Below, in pieces: positions 24,448-33,223 of a stretch of 64,000 nt of DNA. The position numbers were made by a program, and so were the translations under genes. Source of the stretch: Azospirillum humicireducens (GTDB lineage Bacteria; Pseudomonadota; Alphaproteobacteria; Azospirillales; Azospirillaceae); NCBI RefSeq assembly GCF_001639105.2, contig NZ_CP028905.1, positions 200,467 through 264,466 of the forward strand, read 5' to 3'. The notes under the pieces are model-generated. The model was not told the DNA's origin. It saw only the letters and a list, made by a program, of their open reading frames with translations, and did no database searches. Positions within the stretch are counted from its first letter, which is position 1; each line of letters opens with the position of its first letter.

Positions 24448-24768
24448 AGGAAGGTCCGCCGCAGCGAACCGGCCGTATGGGCGTTCAACGTCAATCAACG
24501 CACTCAACGATCCTCGGAACCGGACCGGCGGCCGGACTCCTGACTGCGCTCCATATGCGCCGGACGCTGATCGCCGCCAGCCCGCCTGGCGGTGCTGCGC
24601 CTCCGAAAGCCGGATCGGATCACGCGAAACTGGAACAGCCCCAAAGCGCAGGAGGACGGCGCTCGAGGAATCTCACACCGAATGCGGGAAATTCCAGCGG
24701 TGCTTCACGATGGCGCCATGGCATGATACCCCCTCCGCAGCCCATTTTGCCGGACCGTGGCGCCCTCC
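24448..24768. other. Non-coding interval
   Basis: About 320 nt between the AMIN gene and the following glycosyltransferase gene, both on the plus strand. I see no gene, strong hairpin or repeat. It should contain the promoter of the glycosyltransferase gene, but no clear promoter boxes can be called. Confidence 0.4.
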
Positions 24769-26007
24769 ATGAAGATCCTGTTCATCCACCCCGCCTTTCC
24801 CGGCCAATTCAAGGCCCTGGCACCCGGCCTGGTAAGGCGCGGGCACACGGTCCACGCCCTGAGCCGGTCGATGGAGGTTCCGTCCGGCTGGGGCGGGATC
24901 ACCATGGTTCCCTATGCGCCGTTGCGGCTGCCGACCTTTGGCGTCCATCCCTGGGCCGCCGAATTCGAAACCAACGCGATTCTTGGCGAGGCGCTGTTCC
25001 AACGGGCGCTGACCATGAAGGCGGAGGGCTATGTCCCCGACGTGATCGTCGCCCATCCCGGCTGGGGCGACAGCCTGTTCGTGAAGGAGGTCTGGCCGCA
25101 GGCCCGGCTGGGCATCTATTGCGAATATTATTACCGGATGGAAGGCGCGGATATCGGCTTCGATCCCGAATTCCCGGCTCTCGATGCCGGCGATCCGTGC
25201 CGTGTGCGCCTGAAGAACGCAGCAAACCTGCTGCAGTTCGAGACCGCCGACGCCGGCTTGTCTCCCACCCGCTGGCAGGCCGACGGCTTTCCCCCTCTCT
25301 TCCGCGACCGCATCACCGTGGTGCATGACGGCATCGACACCGAGGCGGTGGCCCCGAACCCCGACGCCAGGGCCACGCTGAACGGCACCCTCACGCTGGC
25401 GCGGACGGACGAGGTGGTGACCTTCGTCAACCGGACCCTGGAGCCCCATCGGGGATATCACAGCTTCATGCGCGCCCTGCCGCGGCTTCTGGCCCGGCGC
25501 CCGCAGGCCCATGTGCTGATCGTCGGCGGAGCCGGCACCACCTATGGGCCGCCGCCGCCATCGGGAAACTGGCGGGACCTCTTCATAGAGGAGGTGCGCG
25601 GCTCCATTCCGGACGCCGACTGGTCACGGGTGTTCTTCCTGGGCAACATTCCCTACGAACACTTCGTTCCGCTGCTCCAGCTTTCCTCCGTCCACGTTTA
25701 CCTGTCCTACCCCTTCGTGCTGAGCTGGAGCGTGATGGAGGCGATGAGCGCGGGCGCCGCCGTGGTCGCCGGCGATACCGCTCCGGTTCGCGAGATGATC
25801 GAGCATGACCGGACCGGGAGGCTGACGGATGTCTTCGACCATCGCGGATTGGCCGACAGCGTGGCCGACCTGCTGGCGGACCGGGAGGCGCGCAACCGGC
25901 TGGGCGCCGTGGCCCGTGCCTTCATCCGTGCCAACCACGATCTGCGCAGCGTCTGCCTGCCGCGCCAGTTCGCCTGGATCGACGAACTGGCGGACGGACG
26001 GCGGTAG
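24769..26007 (+). CDS. Family 4 glycosyltransferase
   Basis: Soluble GT-B fold enzyme of about 412 residues: N-terminal MKILFIHPAFPGQFKALAPGLVRRGHTV, middle TVVHDGIDTEAV and C-terminal nucleotide-sugar binding half with NRTLEPHRGYHSFMRALPRLL, FLGNIPYEHFVPLLQLSSVHVYLSYPFVLSWSVMEAMSAGAAVVAGDTAPVREMI, including the glutamate of the retaining GT4 E-x7-E type motif. It is a clear paralogue of the minus-strand GT4 gene at about 35.8-37 kb. A GTG 12 nt upstream is an alternative start. Donor and acceptor are unknown; it probably works on secreted glycans or glycoproteins. Confidence 0.88.
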   Translation: MKILFIHPAFPGQFKALAPGLVRRGHTVHALSRSMEVPSGWGGITMVPYAPLRLPTFGVHPWAAEFETNAILGEALFQRALTMKAEGYVPDVIVAHPGWGDSLFVKEVWPQARLGIYCEYYYRMEGADIGFDPEFPALDAGDPCRVRLKNAANLLQFETADAGLSPTRWQADGFPPLFRDRITVVHDGIDTEAVAPNPDARATLNGTLTLARTDEVVTFVNRTLEPHRGYHSFMRALPRLLARRPQAHVLIVGGAGTTYGPPPPSGNWRDLFIEEVRGSIPDADWSRVFFLGNIPYEHFVPLLQLSSVHVYLSYPFVLSWSVMEAMSAGAAVVAGDTAPVREMIEHDRTGRLTDVFDHRGLADSVADLLADREARNRLGAVARAFIRANHDLRSVCLPRQFAWIDELADGRR

Positions 26008-26228
26008 GTTCCCCGCCGCGATCCCATCGCAGCATTCATCAACTTATTAAAACATGACAACAAATCATTATATCATGCCCTTGATGGCCGGCAACGGTCG
26101 AGCAGCAGGTCGTGGCCGTCCGGGCAATCAAAACCATGGATTGAAATTCGATCGAAGTTCGCGACCAAACGCATTGGCTTCGGTCAAGATATCGGTATTT
26201 TTGGTGGCGAGATGGACAGAGGCCCGCG

Positions 26229-26888
26229 ATGCACAGTTGGTATTTCGTCGGTGACAGTCACGTTCAGGCCTTCGAGATTGCCGCCACGCTCGGTCTGTTC
26301 CGCCGCCAGTCCCACTTCCTCATCGTCCCCGGCGCCACCGCCGTCGGCCTGCGCAATCCGGAAAGCCACACCCAGGCCATAGCCCATTTCCAAAAGGCGC
26401 TGCTGCCCGTTCTGCCGGGCGTCATGCCGGTCATCCAGCTTGGCGAGGTCGATTGCGGCTTCGTCATCTGGTGGCGGGCGCAAACCCTCGGCGAATCGGT
26501 GGATGCGCAGCTGGCGGCTTCCATAGAGGCTTATGCGTGTTTCATCGACACGTTGATCGATGCCGGCTACAGCCGGGTCGTGGTGACGGGTGCCGTCCCT
26601 CCCACCATTCCCGACAATCACCGCCAGGGCGCCGTGGCGCGTGCCCGTCACACGGTGAGCGCAAGCCTGCGCGAACGCACCGACCTGACGATGCGCTACA
26701 ATCGACAGCTTGCGGCAGAAGCGGCCCGGCGGCGAATTCCCTATACCGACATTTCCGCGCGTGTCCTGGACGCCGGAACCGGCTTGATCGCCGACGCCTA
26801 CCGCAGCCCCAACCCCCGCGATCACCATCTGCATCCGATCCAGGGCGCCCACGCCTGGGCCGAAGCGATCAACGCCCTGGAGGTCTGA
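26229..26888 (+). CDS. SGNH/GDSL-like hydrolase
   Basis: 219-residue protein with the layout of an SGNH hydrolase: WYFVGDSHVQAF at the N-terminus (block I with the nucleophile-type serine, GDSH instead of GDSL), QLGEVDCGF at the place of the GxND block, and DHHLHPIQGAHAWAEAI at the C-terminus resembling the Asp-His block. Relatives act as acyl-esterases or deacylases on glycans, and some lie in polysaccharide loci. The start codon follows a markedly AT-rich stretch of about 200 nt. No signal peptide. Substrate unknown. Confidence 0.72.
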   Translation: MHSWYFVGDSHVQAFEIAATLGLFRRQSHFLIVPGATAVGLRNPESHTQAIAHFQKALLPVLPGVMPVIQLGEVDCGFVIWWRAQTLGESVDAQLAASIEAYACFIDTLIDAGYSRVVVTGAVPPTIPDNHRQGAVARARHTVSASLRERTDLTMRYNRQLAAEAARRRIPYTDISARVLDAGTGLIADAYRSPNPRDHHLHPIQGAHAWAEAINALEV

Positions 26889-26981
26889 CCGCGGACCGGC
26901 GGCCGGCAGAGCGCTGTGATGACCATGCGCTGCCGGCCATGTGCCGGCGGCGCGCTACCGGCACGCCGTCCAGCCACCTTC

Positions 26982-27707
26982 TCATATCGTGCCGCGCCGT
27001 GACGGATGACGGGTCTCCATCACCGCGAAGGCGATCAGCAACCGCCGCTCGCAGGGAGCCGCAACCGGCTCCACCCCATGGAACGAGCGGTCGGACGGCG
27101 CATAGGCCAACAGATGGTTGGGCCGGTAGGGAGCCTGGGCCACCAGTTCGAAATCGGTGCGCGGGTATCGGTCCATCCCCCTTCCGCGGAAATCGGGGTT
27201 GCGGGACCGGTACAGCGCCGTCCCCAAATGCGGTGCCAGGGGATTGGGCGGGGCGTCGTCCGCCGGCATGTAAAGCAGCATCGAGAACAGCGTCACCTCG
27301 ATGTCCGTGTGCGGCAACATGGCATGGCCGGTATGGTCTTCGATGATACGCATGTTGAGCACCGGCGGCGCATCGACCCAGCCCAGCTTGTCGCGGACCT
27401 GGGGAAAGCGGTCGGCCATCAACGCGACGATGTCAGGGTTGAACAGACAGTCGCGCACCGCACGCCACACCGCTGCCTGTTCGCCGCCGCATCGTGCCAG
27501 CCACCCTTCGGTCAGCGGCACCTGATAACGCGACGGCAACTCGTCGGGTTGAAGGACACCGAAGGCAGCGGGGTCCGGCCAATGGGCACAGGCTCGGGCA
27601 TAGAGGTCGGTGGGCAGAAAATCCGGCACGACCAAGTGGGGAAAAGGTTCCCGGTCGATCTCCGTATCCGACAATCTGCTCAGAGCATGCAATGAATCGG
27701 CTGTCAT
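26982..27707 (-). CDS. 2-oxoglutarate/Fe(II)-dependent oxygenase-like protein
   Basis: About 241 residues. The double-stranded beta-helix iron site is recognisable: HxD in MLPHTDIEVTLFSMLLYMP, a distal histidine in DRSFHGVEPV and a following arginine pair (CERRLLIAF) that would hold 2-oxoglutarate. The N-terminal part (FPHLVVPDFLPTDLYARACAHWPD) is like prolyl-hydroxylase-type 2OG proteins found beside glycosyltransferases. The GGAGG site 4 nt before the ATG fixes the start. It converges on the SGNH gene. The hydroxylated substrate is unknown. Confidence 0.75.
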   Translation of the reverse strand: MTADSLHALSRLSDTEIDREPFPHLVVPDFLPTDLYARACAHWPDPAAFGVLQPDELPSRYQVPLTEGWLARCGGEQAAVWRAVRDCLFNPDIVALMADRFPQVRDKLGWVDAPPVLNMRIIEDHTGHAMLPHTDIEVTLFSMLLYMPADDAPPNPLAPHLGTALYRSRNPDFRGRGMDRYPRTDFELVAQAPYRPNHLLAYAPSDRSFHGVEPVAAPCERRLLIAFAVMETRHPSRRGTI

Positions 27708-27837
27708 CCGCCCTCCCGGCACCACCGGAGCAACGATAGCAACCCACGCTCAGGCGAGCAACGCGCTCCGCAGCAGCGATCAGCAACGCATAATCAGATT
27801 TATGGAAATAAATGCATCCCCGCCGGTCCGCACACGT

Positions 27838-28431
27838 TTATTCCTCGCCACGCACCACCGCAGCCTGCCCGCGGGAGATGTCGGTGACCAGCCGGATGAA
27901 CACATCGGCCTGGTCGCGGGGAAGCGTGACCTGAAGCTGGACGCCGTCAGCGGTGAAGCCGATGGTCTCCACCCGCGTGCCCGGAAAGCTGCCGAGGCTG
28001 GAGCGGATGCGCGCCTCGTCGGCGAAGGCACAGGCGATGGACAGGCTGGCATAGGCGACGATGGGTTCGCGCGCCGCCGCCTTCAGGCAGCTTGCCGCCG
28101 AACCGCCATAGGCGCGCACCAGCCCGCCCGCCCCCAGCAGGATGCCGCCGAACCAGCGGCTGACCACCACCGCCACCCGATCCATCTCCTGGCCCTCGAT
28201 GGCCTGGAGGATCGGCCGCCCGGCGGTCCCGCCCGGCTCGCCGTCGTCGCTGAAGCGATAGATGTCGCCGACCCGAAAGCCCCAGCAATTGTGGCCGGCG
28301 TCGGGCATGCTGGATTCGGTGATGAAGCGGCGCGCCTCCTCCTCGCTGCCGGCCGGGGCAGCCTGGGCCAGGAAGCGGCTCTTCTTGATTTCCTGTTCGA
28401 ACCGTTCGGTCCTGACGAGCGTGAACATCAT
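27838..28431 (-). CDS. IMPACT/YigZ family protein
   Basis: 197-residue cytosolic protein of the UPF0029 family. Signature stretches are EIKKSRFLAQAAPAGSEEEARRFI, DAGHNCWGFRVG, RFSDDGEPGGTAGRPILQAIEGQEMDRVAVVVSRWFGGILLGAGGLVRAYGGS and a C-terminal DUF1949-like ferredoxin fold. The family is linked to translation or ribosome-stress functions but is not well defined. It begins 20 nt after the stop of the RTX gene on the same strand, which may be incidental. No good ribosome site; the paired ATG makes the start uncertain by one codon. Confidence 0.88.
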   Translation of the reverse strand: MMFTLVRTERFEQEIKKSRFLAQAAPAGSEEEARRFITESSMPDAGHNCWGFRVGDIYRFSDDGEPGGTAGRPILQAIEGQEMDRVAVVVSRWFGGILLGAGGLVRAYGGSAASCLKAAAREPIVAYASLSIACAFADEARIRSSLGSFPGTRVETIGFTADGVQLQVTLPRDQADVFIRLVTDISRGQAAVVRGEE

Positions 28432-28450
28432 GAGGGTGGCCGGCATCCGC

Positions 28451-30976
28451 CTACAGCACGAAGTCGAAGGCGGAGAAGCTGTAGTTGGCGATGTTGACCT
28501 GGATGCGGAAGTCGGCCGCCCCATCGCCGTTCACATCGCCCTCGATCAGCGTCACCGCGCCGGACGCCTGGTAGCGCAGCTGGCCGGCCGCGCTGAAGCC
28601 GGCGGTGCCGACGAAGGTGAAGCCGTCGTTGTCGGTGGTGCCGGCGATGGCGTCGATCTCCGAAACGTCGATGCGGTCGCCCTCGGCGCCGACGGTGGCA
28701 TAGCTCGCCAACCCCTTCAGCGCCTCGGCCGCCACGACGGGGCCGTTGAAATTGATGATGACGTCGGGAGCGGCCAGGGTGGATTCGGTCAGGTTGCGGA
28801 TGGAGAAGACGTCCACCCCCGCCCCGCCGTCCATCAGGTCGGCGCCATAGCCGCCGACCAGCGTGTCGTTGCCGGAGCCGCCCAGCAGAACGTCCTCATA
28901 GATGGTGACGGTGTCGGCGGCGTTGACCGAGATCTCGCGGTTGCGGTCGGAGTAGACGTCGCCGAACAGAATGTCGTCGCCGCCGCCGCCGCGCAGCACG
29001 TCGCCGCCCACCCCGCCATAGAGGGTATCGTTGCCGACGCCGCCGTCGAGCCAGTCGTTGCCGGCTCCGGCGTCGAGCCAGTCATTGCCGTCCTCACCCA
29101 GCAGGGTGTCGTTGCCGGTGACGTCGATGATGTCGCCGCGCAGCAGATCGTCGCCCGCCCCGCCGAACAGCAGGTCGTTGCCCGCCCCGCCCTCCAGCTG
29201 GTCGGCACCGTCGCCACCCAACAGAACATCGTTGCCCGCATTGCCGAACAGCGTGTCGCTGCCGCCCAGTCCGGCGATGGTGTCGTTGCCCGCCCCGCCG
29301 CCGATGGCGTCGCCCTGCACCCCGCCCACCAGATAATCGTCGCCCGAGGAAGCCGAAGCCGAAACGGTCAGCCCGGTCAGCGACGGCTGCGAGAAGCCGA
29401 CCAGCGATCCCACCGGATAGATCCCGTCGGTGGCCTGCAGAAGTTCGATGCCGGTCAGCGTGTCAGTGCCGTCGGGACCGCTGACCACGAGAATGCCGTT
29501 GGCATCGATGGCCAGCGAATAGGAGGCGAGCACGCCGGTCAGCACGAAGCTGTCGATCCCGCCCAGCCCGTCCACCGCGTCCGATACCGGATTGCCCAGC
29601 GCATCGAAGGCGGCGCTGCCGCTCAACGTGTCGTTGCCGGCCGTGCCGGTCAGCACGACCGCTGCCGCCCCAGCTCCCAAGGCAGCGCCCATTGCGGCCG
29701 CCTGTGGCGGCAGATCCGCCACCGGGGCGGCGGCGGCACGGGCGGCAGGGCGCAGTGCCCGCCCTTCGCGCAGGCCATAGGCGATGTAATGGGCCGCGGC
29801 CGCCGAGGCGTTGCCGGCGGTGGCCGCGGCGACGTCGGGATTGGCCGCCAGATAGGCCGCCGCGTCGAAGGTGACGGCGCGCCCCTCCTGCCGCCCATGG
29901 GTCACGTAATGACGGGTCGCGCCCCTGCTGTCGGCGCCGAAGGCGGCGATCAGGTCGGAATAGGAGGCGAGGTAGCCCAGCGCGTCGAAGCCGGACGCCG
30001 TCCGCCCTTCGCGCAGGCCATATTGGGCATAATGGGTCAGCGCCCCCGCCGGATCGGCGCCATAGGCGGCCAGAACGTCGGGGTTGGAGGCGAGATAGCC
30101 GTAGGGGTCGAAGCCGGCCGTCCGCCCTTCGCGGGCTCCATGACCGAGGTAATGCTGCAAGGCCGCGGCGGCGTCGACACCGACGGCGCGCAGCACGTCG
30201 GGATTGGCACCCAGATAGCCCAGCGCGTCGAAACCGCCCAGGCTGCGCCCCTCGTTCCGGCCGTGCCAGGAATAATGGGCGGCGGCGGCCACCACATTGT
30301 CGCCGAAGGCGACGGCGAGGTCGCGGTTGGCCGCGAGATAGTTCCGCGCGTCGAAGGCGAGCGCCGCCGGGGCGGCGGTCAGGCCATCGACGGTGACCAG
30401 CTCGACGTCGGTCAGCGTATCGGCGCTGCGGCTCGACACCACGGCATAGCGCCGGCCGCTGCCGTCGAGCGCCACCACCACCGGCGTCTCCGCGCGGTAG
30501 GCGCCCCCCTGCAGGGCGTAGCGGCGCGGGTCGGCCGTGTAGATGGCGCGGTCTATGCCGCCGCCGCCGTCGAAGCTGCGCCCGCCCGGCACGCCGAGAT
30601 AGAGGCTGTCGTTGGCGTCCGCTCCGGCGAAACCGTCGATCTGCTGGAAGATGCGGGCGCCGAGCCGGTCGAGCGTCCCGCCCGTCAGCGCGACGTCCAG
30701 CCCCTCGATCCGGTAGCGCAAGAGACCGGCCGCATCGCGGTCGGTCAGACCGGTGAAGCGGACGGATGCCGTCGCCCCGCTGCCGGAGGCGGCATAATCC
30801 AGCAGGGTGGCGTGCGCCCGGCCGGCGACCTGGCGGGTGACGGTCAGGCTGCCGGCACCGGCGGAGATGGCGGAGATGGCCGGCACGGTGGTGAAGGCGT
30901 CGGCGACGAACCCGTTCGCCAGCCGGGCCTCATCCAGATCGAGGGCGAAGCCCTGCCCCGCCACCAGCCGCGCCAT
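28451..30976 (-). CDS. RTX calcium-binding secreted protein with five 40-residue repeats
   Basis: 841 residues, no signal peptide. Residues about 1-205 include FQQIDGFAGADANDSLYLG and a GGGGIDRAIYTADPRRYAL segment of the kind seen in serralysin-like proteins. Residues about 208-412 are five repeats of the form FDxxxYLAxNPDVxxAxGxDxxxAxxHYxxyGxxEGR, the same family as in the beta-helix and AMIN proteins. Residues about 555-700 are RTX nonapeptides (GGAGNDTIAG, GNAGNDVLLG, GGAGDDLLRGD, GGVGNDTLYG). The end has EGDVNGDGAADFRIQVN and finishes FDFVL, the hydrophobic C-terminal type I secretion signal. Likely exported by a type I system such as that at 43-46.7 kb; role adhesin, matrix or enzyme carrier. 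Confidence 0.9.
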   Translation of the reverse strand: MARLVAGQGFALDLDEARLANGFVADAFTTVPAISAISAGAGSLTVTRQVAGRAHATLLDYAASGSGATASVRFTGLTDRDAAGLLRYRIEGLDVALTGGTLDRLGARIFQQIDGFAGADANDSLYLGVPGGRSFDGGGGIDRAIYTADPRRYALQGGAYRAETPVVVALDGSGRRYAVVSSRSADTLTDVELVTVDGLTAAPAALAFDARNYLAANRDLAVAFGDNVVAAAAHYSWHGRNEGRSLGGFDALGYLGANPDVLRAVGVDAAAALQHYLGHGAREGRTAGFDPYGYLASNPDVLAAYGADPAGALTHYAQYGLREGRTASGFDALGYLASYSDLIAAFGADSRGATRHYVTHGRQEGRAVTFDAAAYLAANPDVAAATAGNASAAAAHYIAYGLREGRALRPAARAAAAPVADLPPQAAAMGAALGAGAAAVVLTGTAGNDTLSGSAAFDALGNPVSDAVDGLGGIDSFVLTGVLASYSLAIDANGILVVSGPDGTDTLTGIELLQATDGIYPVGSLVGFSQPSLTGLTVSASASSGDDYLVGGVQGDAIGGGAGNDTIAGLGGSDTLFGNAGNDVLLGGDGADQLEGGAGNDLLFGGAGDDLLRGDIIDVTGNDTLLGEDGNDWLDAGAGNDWLDGGVGNDTLYGGVGGDVLRGGGGDDILFGDVYSDRNREISVNAADTVTIYEDVLLGGSGNDTLVGGYGADLMDGGAGVDVFSIRNLTESTLAAPDVIINFNGPVVAAEALKGLASYATVGAEGDRIDVSEIDAIAGTTDNDGFTFVGTAGFSAAGQLRYQASGAVTLIEGDVNGDGAADFRIQVNIANYSFSAFDFVL

Positions 30977-31078
30977 GCCCTCTCCCCTGCTCGCGCCCCT
31001 CCCCGTCCCGGCACTCCCGCTCCCGGCCTGTCAGGTTCGGGAGCGGCCGGCGGAACGGGCTGTCAGACGACCTGGCCC

Positions 31079-31375
31079 TCAGATCACCTGGAGATAGGCC
31101 GGGTCGAGCGCGCCGTGGCGGAACGGGATCCAGTCCTTGTGGTCGGCACGGTACTGCAGACCGTAGGGATTCTTGAAGAAGATCTTCTGCAGCGGCTGGC
31201 CGCCTTCGGCGCGGGTGCGCTCCAGGTCGATCAGCGGCGAGGAGGCGAACACCTTATCCCACAGCTCGGTGTTGTCCACCTCGCGGCCGGCGTTCTTCAC
31301 ATAGTCGCGCGCGGTGTCGCTGAGCTGCCAAGCCTCTTCGACCATCGCGTAATAGTCCACAGTACCCTCGGCCAT
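31079..31375 (-). CDS. Small hypothetical protein
   Basis: 98 residues, soluble, rich in aromatic residues (DYYAMVEEAWQLSDTARDYVKNAGREVDN, NPYGLQYRADHKDWIPFRHGALDPAYLQ). I recognise no family. It has a reasonable GAAGG site before the ATG, coding-like third-position GC, and lies upstream of the RTX gene on the same strand with a gap of about 100 nt. This could mean joint expression with the RTX protein. It is not a paralogue of anything else in the window. Confidence 0.6.
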   Translation of the reverse strand: MAEGTVDYYAMVEEAWQLSDTARDYVKNAGREVDNTELWDKVFASSPLIDLERTRAEGGQPLQKIFFKNPYGLQYRADHKDWIPFRHGALDPAYLQVI

Positions 31376-31508
31376 GGCCTTCGAACTCCAACCAGCGTTG
31401 CACAGAGTTTCCGCTCACATAGCGCATTTCCGGCGGCAAAGGAACCACCCGCGCACCGTGGCGGTCGCGCGCGGCCGGACCACCCGGCCGTGTCCCGACA
31501 CGGTGATG

Positions 31509-33041
31509 TTACGTACGGTCGGCCGCTGTTCCGTCGATCAGCCGGGCGGGGCGGGACTTGCGCAGCGGGGCGGACAGCTTCTCCCAGGACCGGGTACGCA
31601 GCAGCCGGCCGGCGACGCCCAGGCCGACCGCCAGCAGACCGGTCAGGCTGATCGCCGCCCCCACCGGCCCGCCGACCAGCAGCCCGGCCGTTCCCGCCGC
31701 CCCGGCCAGCAGCGCGCGCAGGCCGATGGTCAGCGCCACCGCCCCCGTGCCCGGCGCCACGCGCGGCAGCAGAAGCAGCAGAAGCCCGCAATCGACCGCG
31801 GTGCGCAGGCTCCAGGCCGCGGCGGCGCCGATCGCGCCATAGCGGTCGGCCAGCAGCCACAGCACGCCGAGATAGACCGGCAGCTCGGCCATCTGCAGGC
31901 GCGCGGTCACGTCGACGCGGCCGACGCTCTGGATCAGCGTGTTGGGCACATAGGCGGTGGCGTTGAAGAAGACGCCCAGCATCAGGATCGACAGGACCGT
32001 GGCGCTGTTGGCGGCGAAGGCCGGTCCCAGCCACAGCTCCAGCGCCGTCTCGCCGCCGACGATGGTGGCGGCCTGCATCGCCAGGAACACCGCCAGCGTC
32101 AGGTGGCCGCCGGCATCCAGGATGCGGCCCAGCGCCGGCGGATCGCGCCGGAACAGGCTGGAGGCCAGCGGGAACAGCGCCACCGACAGGGCGCCGGGGA
32201 TCACCATCAGCCGCGACAAGAGCTCGAACGGGGTGGTGTAGAAGGCGACCATCGCCGCCGGCACCAGGCTGAGCAGGATGAAGCGGTCGGCATAGAGCAT
32301 CGCCGGCCCGACCAGGTTGTTCAGCATCATCCAGGCGCTCATGGTGAAAAGCCCGCGCAAGGACGGGCGGCCCCAGCGGGCGGGACGCAGCAGGTCGGGC
32401 ATCTGTCGCACCGCCAGCACGCCATAGCCGACCAGCCCGATGAAGCGGCCCGCCGCGATGGCGGCGATCACCGGCACCAGGCTCTGGCTGAAGGGCAGGA
32501 CGCAGAGCGGGCTCAGGTAATTCAGCACCCCCACCGTCATCCGCACCAGACTGATCGGCCGGAAGCGCTGATGGGCCTCCAGCACGCCGCGCAGGCCGGC
32601 GGAAACCAGCGCGATCGGCACGATGGCCGCCGCGATCAGCAGGCTCATCCGGATCTCGTCCGGCGAAGTGCCGGTGTCGAGCTGGAAGCGGTCGGCCAGC
32701 AGCCCGGCGCCCAGCGCCACCGCCCCGCCGGTCAAGAGGCCGATGGCGCCCATCAGGGCGATGGCCGGACCGGCGATGCCCGCCGTATTCGCAGTGTCCT
32801 GCCCCGCCTCATGCTCCGCCCCGGATCCGCCCGCATGCCCGATCCGGTCGGCGACGACCTGCACCAGCGACCGCCCCAGCCCGAGATCGAGCACGCCCAG
32901 ATAGCCGAGCAGAGCCCAGATCAGGGTCAGCGCGCCGAAACGCTCCATCCCGACGGCGGAGATGAGCAACGGAATCGACAGCAGGGCCGCCGCCATGGGC
33001 AGCCCCTCGCCAAGCAGATTCCAGAGCGTGTTGCGAAGCAA
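31509..33041 (-). CDS. Polysaccharide flippase of the Wzx/MATE-like (MOP) superfamily
   Basis: 510-residue integral membrane protein with about 12-14 hydrophobic segments, beginning TLWNLLGEGLPMAAALLSIPLLISAVGMERFGALTLIWALLGYLGVLDLGLGRSLVQVVA, the usual N-terminal signature of O-antigen translocases. It should flip an undecaprenyl-linked glycan across the inner membrane. The frame begins at TTG without an obvious ribosome site, so the start is approximate. It is transcribed in the same direction as pseC and pseB but with a gap of about 180 nt. No wzy polymerase is evident beside it. Confidence 0.85.
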   Translation of the reverse strand: MLRNTLWNLLGEGLPMAAALLSIPLLISAVGMERFGALTLIWALLGYLGVLDLGLGRSLVQVVADRIGHAGGSGAEHEAGQDTANTAGIAGPAIALMGAIGLLTGGAVALGAGLLADRFQLDTGTSPDEIRMSLLIAAAIVPIALVSAGLRGVLEAHQRFRPISLVRMTVGVLNYLSPLCVLPFSQSLVPVIAAIAAGRFIGLVGYGVLAVRQMPDLLRPARWGRPSLRGLFTMSAWMMLNNLVGPAMLYADRFILLSLVPAAMVAFYTTPFELLSRLMVIPGALSVALFPLASSLFRRDPPALGRILDAGGHLTLAVFLAMQAATIVGGETALELWLGPAFAANSATVLSILMLGVFFNATAYVPNTLIQSVGRVDVTARLQMAELPVYLGVLWLLADRYGAIGAAAAWSLRTAVDCGLLLLLLPRVAPGTGAVALTIGLRALLAGAAGTAGLLVGGPVGAAISLTGLLAVGLGVAGRLLRTRSWEKLSAPLRKSRPARLIDGTAADRT

Positions 33042-33223
33042 ATTCGGAGGTCCGTACGCAAGGCACTGTGGAGCGGCGTTCGGGATGACCCGACCCCGGC
33101 CATTCGGCTCTTCAGCCGTTAGACCTAGGCCTATGCCGTCCTGACGACGACATTGTTATCCGTCCATCCTGCCCAAAACGCTAACGGAATCGCGGGCCGG
33201 ACTGTGTGGACCCTGATCTTCCA

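Noticed and set aside
28262-31651. Very long plus-strand open frame (1129 residues)
   Set aside because: Mirror frame of the RTX gene with low-complexity sequence; no ribosome site or domain.
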